Source: Planctomycetota bacterium
Lineage (GTDB): Bacteria; Planctomycetota; UBA1135; UBA2386
DNA: 64,000 nucleotides
Direction: 5' to 3'
Assembly: GCA_028281765.1 (NCBI GenBank)
Contig: JANQJF010000045.1
Span: 1 to 64,000 of the forward strand
The notes under the pieces were generated by a model, which saw only the letters and a program-made list of their open reading frames with translations, ran no database searches and was not told the origin of the DNA. Numbering within the stretch: the first letter of the stretch is position 1; every line of letters starts with the position of its first letter. The position numbers and the translations under genes are program-made. Shown here piece by piece: positions 25,575 to 34,367 of this stretch.

Positions 25575-28076
25575 TCAGTTGTAGATGCGGTCGACGATCA
25601 TGTCGCTCAGGCGAAGGCCGGTGCCGGTCGCGGTGACGGCTTGCCAGTGCAGGTCCGAGCCGGTGAGCGACGTCGTCGCGGGCACCGTCAGCAGAAGTGT
25701 GCTGGTCGGCGTCACGAGCGGGATCGTGAGGTTCGGATCGACACGGAACAGGCCGAACGGAGTCGGTACCGGAGCCGGCAGCGCGCCGAACGACAGGAAC
25801 CACGACGTCGAGATCGTCGGGCCGTTCACGACGTGGACCTGATAGTTGAACCCCGTCCGTGCGACGAACGGTGCTTCCAGGTTCGGCTCCGACGTGTCGA
25901 AGCGCACCTGCGCGCCGAACGAGTTGACGATCACGAGGTCCTTGTCGGAGTCCTGATCGACATCCACGATCGCGAGTTCGCTACCCGACGTTCCGAACGA
26001 CGCTCCGATCGCGGATCCCGTGATGTCGATGAACCCCGCAGCGCCGATGTTGAGGAGGACGGATGCCGAGTTGGCTCCGAAATCGAGTGCCACGAGATCC
26101 AGATCGTTGTCGCCGTCGAGGTCGGAGAGGGCCACGGATTGGCTCGAAGCGGCGAGCGCGGGCAAGAACCCGGGGGGTGCTTGCGCGAAGCTGCCGGTGC
26201 CGTTGTTGAGGAACAGGACGTTCGTGTCCGAAACGATGATGACGTCGACGTCTCCGTCGCCATCCACGTCACCGGCCTCGACGTCGACGATCGTCGAGCT
26301 CAGCTGCTGGGGCACGCCGAGCAGGCTCGCAGTGAAGTTGCCGCCGCCGTCGTTGAACCAGAGCTCGTTCAGCGCGAAGAAGTTGTTCCCGATGAACGCG
26401 TCGTCCGCGCCGTCGCCGTTGAAGTCGGCGATCACGGTGTCCACAGCGGAGGACAGTGAAACCGGCAGACGCGTCGCGGTTTCGTCGACGAACGTCCCGG
26501 CGGCGGTTTGCCGGAGGAACCGGTTCTGAGGGTTCGCTCCGAACATCCCGAGAAACAGGTCGACGCGGGTGTCCCCGTCGAAGTCGCACGCTTCGATCGA
26601 GGCGATAGAGGACTGCGGAATGCCCGGCAGCAGGCTGCTCATGTCCGTGAACATCCCGGCGCCGTTGTTGGTCCAGAGCATCAGCGCGTCGTCGCCACCC
26701 GCCACGAGATCGAGTGCGCCGTTGCCTGTCACGTCCGCGAGAGTCACGTCGAACGTGGAGTCGGTCGTGTTCGGAGCATTCAGAGCCGTCACGTCCTCGA
26801 AGTCCGCCCGGCCGTTGTTCATCAGCACCTGAATGCTCGGGTTGCTGAACGTGGCCGAGGAGCTGGCTCCGACGACGATATCGGGGTGGCCGTCGGCGTT
26901 CAGGTCGCCGACGTCGACGCTGAAGGGGAACGCTCCGTTCGGGGGCGTGCGCTTCTGCGTTGCGAGCGCGAACTCGCCGAATCCGTCGTTCAGGAAGAGC
27001 GCGACCGGTTGGCCGGCATCGCCGCGTCCCTGCACGAGGTCGAGATCGCCATCCATGTCGACGTCACCGAGTGAGACGCTCTCCGAGAACCGGCTCTCTT
27101 CGACGGGGCTCGTCGTCGCGTCGACGAACGAACCGGTGCCGTCGTTGATGAACACGCGGTTGAAGAACGTCGTGACGAAGTCGACGGCTCCGTCGCCGTT
27201 CAGGTCGCCGAACTCGGCGCCGCGGAGGATCGCGCCCTGCGGCAGGATCGTCAGGTCGTTGACGAACGAGCCGCCGACGTTGCGGAGTGCGTGGGGATTG
27301 CCGAGGACGCCGCTGATGATCGCGTCGAGGTCACCGTCGAGATCGACGTCCTCGAGATCGATGTCGCCGGCGACGAGCTGCGGCGCCGTGACGAGAGATG
27401 GCGTGCTCGTGAAGTTACCGCTGCCGTCGTTGACGAACACGGTGCCCGCCATGTTGCGGGTCACGAGGAGGTCGAGATCGCCGTCGTTGTCCGTATCGCC
27501 GATGCCGAAGCGGCCGCCGTTCTCGAACGGCATCTGGGTCGCCGTGACTTCGGTGAACACGCCGGTGCCGTCGTTGGTCAACAGTCGCACCTGGATCGGA
27601 CCGGAGGTCAGCAGGTCGAGGTCGCCGTCACCGTCGACATCCGCGAACTCGAACTGGCCACTCACCCCCTGCGTCGAGTTGAGGGCGGTGTCGGTCACGT
27701 CGACGAAGCCGGTCGGATCCTGTCGCAAGTAGGTGAAGCCGAAGAAGCTGCTGTCGAGGAGGAGGTCGATGTCGCCGTCGCCGTCGAGGTCCGCGCTGCG
27801 GATGCTCTGAACGCGCAGCACGTTTACCTCGTCGACTGTCGTGAACACGCCCTGTCCGGTGCTACTCAGGACGTTCAGCCAGACGTTGGTCCCGACGAGG
27901 ATCTCCGGGATGCCGTCGTTGTCGAGGTCGGCGAGCGCCGTGGTGTTCGTCGCGCCGACGGTGTCCGGCAGGTGCGACTTGCGAGGAGCCGCTTCGTAGT
28001 GCTGCGCGCAGAGCGTCGGGGCGGACGCTAGAAGGGAGAGGACGGTCCAATGGCGGACGAGTGTTGCCGTAGTCAT
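25575..28076 (-). CDS. secreted FG-GAP/VCBS repeat protein
   Basis: An 833-residue protein with signal peptide (VLSLLASAPTLCAQ). Most of it consists of more than ten FG-GAP/VCBS-type repeats, each with a calcium-binding DxDxDG-like loop such as DLDNDGIPEILVG, DLDGDGDIDLLLD, DVDGDGDLDLLTS and DLNADGHPDIVVG. Such repeats build an integrin-like propeller that needs Ca2+. The last about 115 residues match the shared C-terminal beta domain of other secreted proteins here. ATG 28076 is chosen at the signal peptide. It converges with the cytochrome operon (21 bp between stops). An adhesion or surface-binding role is inferred from the family. Confidence 0.87.
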   Translation of the reverse strand: MTTATLVRHWTVLSLLASAPTLCAQHYEAAPRKSHLPDTVGATNTTALADLDNDGIPEILVGTNVWLNVLSSTGQGVFTTVDEVNVLRVQSIRSADLDGDGDIDLLLDSSFFGFTYLRQDPTGFVDVTDTALNSTQGVSGQFEFADVDGDGDLDLLTSGPIQVRLLTNDGTGVFTEVTATQMPFENGGRFGIGDTDNDGDLDLLVTRNMAGTVFVNDGSGNFTSTPSLVTAPQLVAGDIDLEDVDLDGDLDAIISGVLGNPHALRNVGGSFVNDLTILPQGAILRGAEFGDLNGDGAVDFVTTFFNRVFINDGTGSFVDATTSPVEESRFSESVSLGDVDMDGDLDLVQGRGDAGQPVALFLNDGFGEFALATQKRTPPNGAFPFSVDVGDLNADGHPDIVVGASSSATFSNPSIQVLMNNGRADFEDVTALNAPNTTDSTFDVTLADVTGNGALDLVAGGDDALMLWTNNGAGMFTDMSSLLPGIPQSSIASIEACDFDGDTRVDLFLGMFGANPQNRFLRQTAAGTFVDETATRLPVSLSSAVDTVIADFNGDGADDAFIGNNFFALNELWFNDGGGNFTASLLGVPQQLSSTIVDVEAGDVDGDGDVDVIIVSDTNVLFLNNGTGSFAQAPPGFLPALAASSQSVALSDLDGDNDLDLVALDFGANSASVLLNIGAAGFIDITGSAIGASFGTSGSELAIVDVDQDSDKDLVIVNSFGAQVRFDTSEPNLEAPFVARTGFNYQVHVVNGPTISTSWFLSFGALPAPVPTPFGLFRVDPNLTIPLVTPTSTLLLTVPATTSLTGSDLHWQAVTATGTGLRLSDMIVDRIYN

Positions 28077-28212
28077 GTGGTCTCTGGGGTTGGCCGCATT
28101 TGCCGGGGCGATCAGCATCGGAATCTTAGCGCGGCGCGGACGGGGCGATCAGGGAAGGGGGATCGCGCGCGTCGTGACGTAACGCGGATTCTGCGAACTC
28201 GGTCTCCCGCGC

Positions 28213-29148
28213 TCAGCCGGAGACGCGCACGGCGAGTACCGCAGCCAGGAGATTTGCCACGGGTTCGACCTTCGTCGGATCGACGTGCATCTCCTCGAAG
28301 GGTCGCCACTCCTGCACGAGCAGGTCGCGTCGCACTTCGAGGCAGAGCACTCGCTGCGGGTACGCGTGCGACCAGTCGTGCGCGAGCGATCCCGGATGGA
28401 GGTCGTAGGTGTCGTTCGCGCGGATGTCGAAGCCTGCCGCTCCGAACTTCGCGAGCAGCTCGGCTTCGAATCCGTGGGGCGCCATGTCCGGACCGTTGCC
28501 GACGCGGGTCAGGAGATCGATCTCGGCGCGCAGCGGACGGTCCCGGAGCGCTTCGGGCCGGGTCGCCTCGCGGAGTCGGTCGACGATGCGGTCGTCGACG
28601 GCGGCGATATCCAGGGAGTGGGGGCCGTAGGTGTGCGGCACGAACGCCAGGCCGCCGTTTCCGCACGTGTGCTCGAACGCCAGCCGCGCCGACTCGACGT
28701 ATCGCGCGTGGCGTTCGACCAGCAGCGCGAGGTCGTCGGGGTCGCGCACGTACGGCGGCACGCCAGGCGTCAGAGTGTCGCCGGCGAGCTCGCCACTGCC
28801 GCTGCCGGCGGTCGCGGGGTCCACTGGCCGGTTGCAGTCGATGAACGTGCGCGGGATCAGCGACCGGAGCAGCAACACGCCCGTCGTCGACCGGGCTTCG
28901 ACCAGTTGCTCGGCGACGCGGTGGCCGAGCTGCCATGCGCCGACGTCCGTGTTGATGTGGAAGAAGCAGTGCAGGTCATCGGGCAGGTCTCCGCGCAGTT
29001 CGGCACGCAGCCGGTCGTAGTGTGCGCGCCGGTCCGCGCCATGCGGGACTTCGACGAGGAGGTCGGGCGGGGACTCGGGGTTTGCCCGCGCGCCTCGCAG
29101 CCACTCGACGTCGACGACGTCCGGGATCGATTCGGGGACTGCGCTCAT
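28213..29148 (-). CDS. N-formylglutamate amidohydrolase-like protein
   Basis: A 311-residue cytosolic protein. It has LLVEVPHGADR near the N-terminus, FHINTDVGAWQLGHRVAEQL, the segment SLIPRTFIDCNRP typical of the family, and DTYDLHPGSLAHDWSH near the end. The His/Asp/Glu positions fit the metal site of N-formylglutamate amidohydrolase-like hydrolases. The true substrate is not implied by the neighbours. Its ATG overlaps the stop of the upstream GH30 gene (ATGA, 29145-29148), so it is co-translated with it. Confidence 0.78.
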   Translation of the reverse strand: MSAVPESIPDVVDVEWLRGARANPESPPDLLVEVPHGADRRAHYDRLRAELRGDLPDDLHCFFHINTDVGAWQLGHRVAEQLVEARSTTGVLLLRSLIPRTFIDCNRPVDPATAGSGSGELAGDTLTPGVPPYVRDPDDLALLVERHARYVESARLAFEHTCGNGGLAFVPHTYGPHSLDIAAVDDRIVDRLREATRPEALRDRPLRAEIDLLTRVGNGPDMAPHGFEAELLAKFGAAGFDIRANDTYDLHPGSLAHDWSHAYPQRVLCLEVRRDLLVQEWRPFEEMHVDPTKVEPVANLLAAVLAVRVSG

Positions 29149-30809
29149 CCGTTTGTCGAGATGCGCACGGTTTGCACCGAGTTCGCGGGAATCCTGATCG
29201 CCGCGTGTCGGTCGTCGATCTCGAGGGCGTACTCGATCGGTTGCTTCGTCGTGTTCAGCACTTGCACGCTCACCATCCCCGCGTCGTCGATCGTCGCGCA
29301 CGCGTGGAGGGCATCCGAATCGAGCTCCGAACCGAGCGTGCGCTCGGTCTGCACGACTCTGTCACCGGGGCGGATCGTGCGGCTGAACTGCGCGAGCACC
29401 CAGTAGACCGGCGTGTAGTAGACGTCCTGCGACAGGGTGTCGATCATGATCGGCGCGCCGCAGAAGTTGTTCGCGTGATTCGGCCCGCCCTTCGCGTCGA
29501 GCACGACGTTCCAGTCGACCCATCCGCTGACCCAGTGGTCGAGGCTGACGATGATGTTGCGGGCGTAGCGATGCACGGGCGTGTACTTCGGATGGCGCGC
29601 CGCCGCGTCGTCGGCCCATTCCGCGCTGTACGCCCAGTCGGTCGCGTTCGCGTTCCACCAGAACGCGTCGTTCCGGAACCAGTTCTCCTCTCGGTATCCC
29701 TCCGGATCGCGGATCCCGCCCGGCGCCGCGTTGCCGAGATTGTCGATGCACCCCTCGGTGTGGATGATCGCGAACTCCGGGAACTTGGCGTGCACGCGTT
29801 CGAACGCGTCCTCGTACACCTGGAACGTGCTGTCGTACCAATGCACGGCGACGCCGTGCACGAACTGGGCGGTCTTTGGATCTCCGAAGATGACGTCGGT
29901 CCAGTGCTCGAGGTCATCACGGTTCTGGTCGTAGACCAGGATTTCGGTGTCACCGTGACCGCTCGCCTCCAGGCGCGGCCCGAGGTGGAGCTTGACGAAG
30001 TCGTTCTGCGACTCCGGAGAGAAGTGCATGCTCTCCCAGTTGCCGCCGTTGCCGTTCGGTTCGTTGACGGGGGTCAGGGCCCAGATGTCGATGCCCTGCT
30101 TCTCGTACGCGTCGAGATACTTGACGAGATAGTCCGCGTAGGTCGACACGTGTTCGGGCTTCAGCCAGCCGCCGGTGCCCTGCCAATTGTTGGCGGCCGA
30201 GCCCGGCACGAACCACGTCTCGATGTCCTTCATCCACACCGGGGCGGTCCATGCGGACGCGATGATCTTCAGCTCGCGGTCGTCCTGCTGCTGCTTGATC
30301 GCGAGCGCTTCGCGAATCATCGGCAGCAGATCGAACTGCGAATCACGGATGCCCGGGTGCTTCGTGGTGCTGAAACCGGCGGTGTCGTGATCGATCGAGA
30401 AGGTCGCCAGCGCGGCGTCCTTCGCCGAGTCCGCGTACGAGTACTTGCCGTCGACGCAGAAGTCACACGCGCCGATGTGGGTGCGGGTGAGCGAGAAGTT
30501 CGCGCCGTCCGCGCTGTAGATGCGTCGCATGACCTCCTGCCGGAGCTTCGGATCGAGGTGCGCCAGGACGAACGCGGACGATTCGGTGAAGGAGCTGCCG
30601 ATGCCGACGATCGTCTGCTTCGTAACACGGGGATCGACGGCGATCACGGTGCCCGTTGCGGAACCGGGCTCGAACGACGCCCCGTCCACGCGCGCGATTC
30701 GGTCGCCGGCTTCCGACGTCAGCAGGACTTCGACGACGGTGGGGCCCGGAGCGGAACAGGCGGCAATTGCGGGGAGCGCGAGCGATGCGAGAAGCCGGGG
30801 GTGATTCAT
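29145..30809 (-). CDS. GH30-family glycoside hydrolase lipoprotein
   Basis: A 554-residue lipoprotein with lipobox AIAAC. The clan GH-A barrel has TPVNEPNGNG with acid/base Glu about 250 and IIHTEGCIDN with nucleophile Glu about 352. The WTAPVWMKD segment and a C-terminal beta domain (SVQVLNTTKQPIEYAL) complete the GH30 layout. Family members cleave beta-glucosidic bonds: beta-1,6-glucan, beta-glucosylceramide or xylan depending on subfamily. Beta-1,6-branches of laminarin would fit this window, but no ROK operator is seen upstream. ATG 30809 is preferred over an upstream in-frame ATG (30848) because it places the lipoprotein signal at the N-terminus. It is coupled to the downstream amidohydrolase-like gene. 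Confidence 0.87.
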   Translation of the reverse strand: MNHPRLLASLALPAIAACSAPGPTVVEVLLTSEAGDRIARVDGASFEPGSATGTVIAVDPRVTKQTIVGIGSSFTESSAFVLAHLDPKLRQEVMRRIYSADGANFSLTRTHIGACDFCVDGKYSYADSAKDAALATFSIDHDTAGFSTTKHPGIRDSQFDLLPMIREALAIKQQQDDRELKIIASAWTAPVWMKDIETWFVPGSAANNWQGTGGWLKPEHVSTYADYLVKYLDAYEKQGIDIWALTPVNEPNGNGGNWESMHFSPESQNDFVKLHLGPRLEASGHGDTEILVYDQNRDDLEHWTDVIFGDPKTAQFVHGVAVHWYDSTFQVYEDAFERVHAKFPEFAIIHTEGCIDNLGNAAPGGIRDPEGYREENWFRNDAFWWNANATDWAYSAEWADDAAARHPKYTPVHRYARNIIVSLDHWVSGWVDWNVVLDAKGGPNHANNFCGAPIMIDTLSQDVYYTPVYWVLAQFSRTIRPGDRVVQTERTLGSELDSDALHACATIDDAGMVSVQVLNTTKQPIEYALEIDDRHAAIRIPANSVQTVRISTNG

Positions 30810-30877
30810 GTTGCGGGTCGTGACCGTTGTCACGCGGACGCGGCCCATCGTGTACTCCGGCTCGCGGTCGCGCCAGG

Positions 30878-32053
30878 CTACTTCAGGTAACCATCGAGCC
30901 ACCCGCGCGACCCCTGCGGAGGCACGGCATCCGCGAGGTCGGTGCCGTCGGCGAGCGTGAACGACACGGCCAGCGGGAAGTGGCCCGGCGGCGCTCCGCG
31001 CGTGTAGCGGCCTTCGCCCGCGAATCGCCCTTCGGCCACGAGGTCGAACCGCGTGAGTCGGTCTTCTTCGATCGAGACGAACCCGAGCACGGCTGCATCG
31101 AAGGTGCGTGCTCCGTCCTTCGTCGCGAGCCGCACGGTTCCCGAGATGCGTTCGTCCTCGCGTCCGACCTCGAGCGCGTGCAACTCGTCTTCGCGCCACA
31201 TGGGTGGCTCGCCGCGCGTGTTGTCGACCAGATGGAAACGCGCGAGGCGAACCAGCAGGGACTTCGGCAGATCGCCCGCGACGAGCGCCGCGTGTTCTGC
31301 TCTCGTCACCCAGAGATTGTCGCGACCGAGAGCGGACTGGAGGATGCGGTCCCAGTCGTTCTTCGGTTCGGGATAGCCACCCAGCACCTTCGTGTGCACG
31401 CGCACGACGAAGCCGCCGTCCGGCGGGCCGGGATTCCACCGTGGGTCGGGCTTCCCGTCGGCGATCGGTGCCGCGGGCTCGCGCTTCTCGGCGTCGCCTT
31501 CGAAGCGTTGGAGCGCATCCCCGACCAGTCGCGCCACTTTGGATGGATGCCGGTTGTTGTTGTAGAGCAGGAGCTCGCCGCCAGCCGTCGTCACGTAGAA
31601 GCCCTGCGTCGTGCCGCGGAAGTCCTTGCGCGGGCCCTGGCCGGCGAAGCGGCGATAGAACTCACCCTTGGCGTCCTTCTGCCGCCGCTCGTACGCCTGG
31701 TCAATCGCGACGGGCACGAACCGCGTCTGCAACAGCTCGAGAAGCTTCGGGTGAGCGAACGTCGACGCACGGTCGAGCACGCCGTTGTTTCAAGTGCAGC
31801 CGAGCGGATGGCCGTCCATCGCCCACACGAACAGGGGCTTGTCGGCGGCGGCGGCCTCGCGCTGCGCGGCGAGCAGGTCGATACGCCAGGGGATCGTGCG
31901 CCACGGCGCCTTGGCATCGGGCGTGAGAGTGCGCTGCAGCTCGGCGAAGCGGGCCGTGTCGATCGGCGCCGCGACGGCCGTCGGGTCCTGCGCGACGAGC
32001 GCTCCGGACAGGGGCAGGAGGAGTGCGGCGAAGCCGCTGTGGATCGTGTGCAT
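30878..32053 (-). CDS. probable selenoprotein, thioredoxin-fold secreted protein with in-frame TGA (Sec88)
   Basis: Two open frames in the same phase, 31790-32053 and 30878-31789, are separated only by a TGA at 31790-31792. Read through, they make a 391-residue protein: signal peptide (IHSGFAALLLPLSGALVAQ), a helix ending ADKPLFVWAM, then DGHPLGCT-U-NNGVLDR, and LLQTRFVPVAID as in thioredoxin folds. The TGA thus falls at the redox site next to Cys86 (C-T-U). A 5-bp stem with a 5-nt loop (CGUGC) begins 14 nt after the TGA (31762-31776), within the range and loop-G rule known for bacterial SECIS elements. The start lies 5 bp after the transglutaminase-like gene. A true nonsense mutation is the alternative. 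No sel genes are in this window. Confidence 0.75.
31762..31776 (-). promoter_or_regulatory. candidate bacterial SECIS hairpin after the in-frame TGA
   Basis: The minus-strand RNA reads UCGAC-CGUGC-GUCGA: a perfect 5-bp stem with a 5-nt loop whose second base is G. It starts 14 nt downstream of the TGA at 31790-31792. Position and loop fit known bacterial SECIS patterns. The stem is short, so this remains a candidate. Confidence 0.5.
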
Positions 32054-32058
32054 CTCGT

Positions 32059-34161
32059 CTACTCGCCCGGTGTGAGCTGGAACTCGCGAATCGTGAATCC
32101 CTTTGCGTAGCCATCGCACTTGTGCGCGAAGCGGAGCACGTTCCGGCCCTCGACCAGTTCGATGTCGATCGGATCGGTCGACTGCCACATGCCGATGGTG
32201 TGCGGCAACGCGAGATCGACCGTCTGCGTGTTGTTGGCGGTGATCTGCAGGTGCTGATTCCAACTCGGGGTCACGACCTTCGCGCAGAGTCGGTAGGTGC
32301 CGGCGGCTGGCGCGTCGAAGGTGTACTCGAAGTCGCGAGCGCGGCCGTTGCGGCTGTAGTGGAGCTGCTTCCCGCCGAGGTTACTCGGCATGAAGATGAT
32401 CTTGCCGGAGCTCTTGGTCGGCTCGCTCGTCGCGACCGCGGGAATCGTGATGACGCCGTCGGCGTCGACGACGATCTTGCGATCGGCTTCGGTGACCTTC
32501 GCGGCCTCGACCGCGTACTGGACGTGAGACTCGTTCGCTTCGCCGAGCTCTTCGCCCACCGCCGCGAGGGTCTTCGCGTTCTTGATGAGCTGGCGCTGGC
32601 GGTAGAGCGAGACCCCGTACCAGAAGTCGGGATCCCCGGACAAGAATCCGAACACGCGCTTCTCGCGTGCGACATCTCCGATCCACTGCGCGCGTTTGAC
32701 TTCCATGTATCCGGGTATGTCCCTGCGGGCTTGCGTCGTCGCGAGGAAGTCCCGGTCTCGCTTGTAGCGGGTCTTTGTCCATCCGGCGCCCCAGCCGCCG
32801 CCGAGGCATACGACCCAGCCGTCGGGCGTCCAGTGCGTCAGCGCCGCGTGACCGCGCTGCGGGCGCGCGGTCGTCGGGACGCCATGCGCACGGAGGATGA
32901 ACCGGCCGAAGAACGCACGTCGCCCGCAGACGCCGCCGTTCATGAGGATGTTCTGGAAGAACTGCAGGTCGTCGCGGTCGTGCTTGTTGTCCTGCGAGCC
33001 GTAGCGGATGTCGGTGCGGACGCTGGCGACGTAGCGCCAGCGGTAGTCGCTGGTGTAGACGTGGTCGGGTCGGTAGTTGCAGAGCATCTCGCGACCCCAT
33101 GCCAGAGTGTCGTCCGGCTCGCTGCCGTCGACGACCATGCGGTAGTCCCACACGCTGAGGTTCGCGAATCCGGGGTCGAGCGCTTTGTCGAGGAACGCCG
33201 CTTCGTAGTGCCGGTACCGTGCGACGGGATCGACGGTCTCGGGTGCGTTGGTCGATCCCTCGGGATTGCGTTGCTTGACGGGCGTCGCGTGTTCGAGAGC
33301 GACCGCCAGAGCGAACCGCTGCAGCGTGCCGCTGCTCGACCTGTCGCTCGCCGTCCGAATCGCGTCGTAGATCTTCATGGCCTGGCCATACCGGCCGTCT
33401 TTGGCGCCGTCGGCGACGACCATCTGCACCATGAGTGCGGGATCGCCGAGCAGCGAGTCCACGAGCTTCTGGTGCTCTCGACCCTGGGACGAGAACTCGG
33501 CCAATCCGCGCGGCGTCGCTTCGAGCAGCACCACGAACTCGGCGAGTCGGGCGTCCAGGCCGTCACTTTTCAGAAGCGACTCGAGTCTCAAGCCGGCGAC
33601 GCTCCGCTGGGTGCGCGCCTTGGCCGCCGCGACGGCCTTCTCGGCGGACTTCAGCTCGCGTTTCCACCGCGGCTCGGATCGCGTGAGCTTGTCGAAGTTC
33701 GCTTTGCGTTCCTTCAGCGCGCGCACTCCCTCTTCGCGGTTCTTCTTCCACTTGGCGAGCTCCTTGCGCGCCGCTGTGCGCGAGGCCGTCGTGGTCGCGT
33801 TCTCGAGTTGCTTCTTCGCCTTGGCGATGCCCTTGTCCGCGCCGCCGATCCATTTGCCCTTCGCGTGCTCCACGAGCCCGCGCGCGGAGCCGACCTTGGC
33901 GAGGTTCTCCTTTGCCGTGGCGACCTTCGCCTCGGCGGCTTTCTCCGCCGCGCGGGTCGCGAGGTGAGCCTTCTTGGCACGCGAGCGGACCTCGGGAAGC
34001 GCCGCCGTGATCTCGCTGCGCAGCTGCTCGATCCTCTTCTCGAAACGTTGCTGCAATCGCACGACGCCGCGATCTTCGGATTGCTGGGCGTGAGTCGAGG
34101 GGGCGCAGGTCGCGCTGATCGCGAGCGCGAGAATGGCTCGTGGGATCGCTTGGAACGTCAT
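32059..34161 (-). CDS. secreted coiled-coil protein with transglutaminase-like domain and C-terminal sandwich domain
   Basis: A 700-residue protein with signal peptide (ILALAISATCAPSTHAQ). Residues about 30-185 are Lys/Ala/Glu-rich coiled coil. The middle holds a transglutaminase-like core: NGGVCGRRAFFGRFILRAHG with candidate nucleophile Cys412, then GHAALTHWTPDGW with His and Asp at about 438-447 as triad partners. The last about 130 residues form a beta-sandwich (FEYTFDAPAAGTYRLCAKVV) of carbohydrate-binding type. It could act as a peptidase or cross-linker in the periplasm or at the surface. It is first in a minus-strand run with the selenoprotein (5 bp apart), the GH30 enzyme and the amidohydrolase-like gene. 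Substrate unknown. Confidence 0.77.
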   Translation of the reverse strand: MTFQAIPRAILALAISATCAPSTHAQQSEDRGVVRLQQRFEKRIEQLRSEITAALPEVRSRAKKAHLATRAAEKAAEAKVATAKENLAKVGSARGLVEHAKGKWIGGADKGIAKAKKQLENATTTASRTAARKELAKWKKNREEGVRALKERKANFDKLTRSEPRWKRELKSAEKAVAAAKARTQRSVAGLRLESLLKSDGLDARLAEFVVLLEATPRGLAEFSSQGREHQKLVDSLLGDPALMVQMVVADGAKDGRYGQAMKIYDAIRTASDRSSSGTLQRFALAVALEHATPVKQRNPEGSTNAPETVDPVARYRHYEAAFLDKALDPGFANLSVWDYRMVVDGSEPDDTLAWGREMLCNYRPDHVYTSDYRWRYVASVRTDIRYGSQDNKHDRDDLQFFQNILMNGGVCGRRAFFGRFILRAHGVPTTARPQRGHAALTHWTPDGWVVCLGGGWGAGWTKTRYKRDRDFLATTQARRDIPGYMEVKRAQWIGDVAREKRVFGFLSGDPDFWYGVSLYRQRQLIKNAKTLAAVGEELGEANESHVQYAVEAAKVTEADRKIVVDADGVITIPAVATSEPTKSSGKIIFMPSNLGGKQLHYSRNGRARDFEYTFDAPAAGTYRLCAKVVTPSWNQHLQITANNTQTVDLALPHTIGMWQSTDPIDIELVEGRNVLRFAHKCDGYAKGFTIREFQLTPGE

Positions 34162-34367
34162 GGAGTGCCGACTTCCCGGGGCGCGGGAGTGTTGGGAGTT
34201 CTCGGCACATGCTACACCGCGACGGGACCCTTCGGAATCGAAGGGGTCGGGGAGGCGCCGTCCGCGTGATCAGGGCGCGCGCCATACGATGCGCGATGGC
34301 TTTGGAGAGCCCGAATCCTCCCCGCCCGCACACCCTGCCGCCCGGTTCATTGTCGGGCCGAAAACCC

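Noticed and set aside
31790..31792. Reading the TGA as an ordinary nonsense mutation (pseudogene)
   Set aside because: Both halves keep coding character without other lesions, the TGA falls exactly at a redox position beside Cys, and a SECIS-like hairpin follows. It remains the main alternative.
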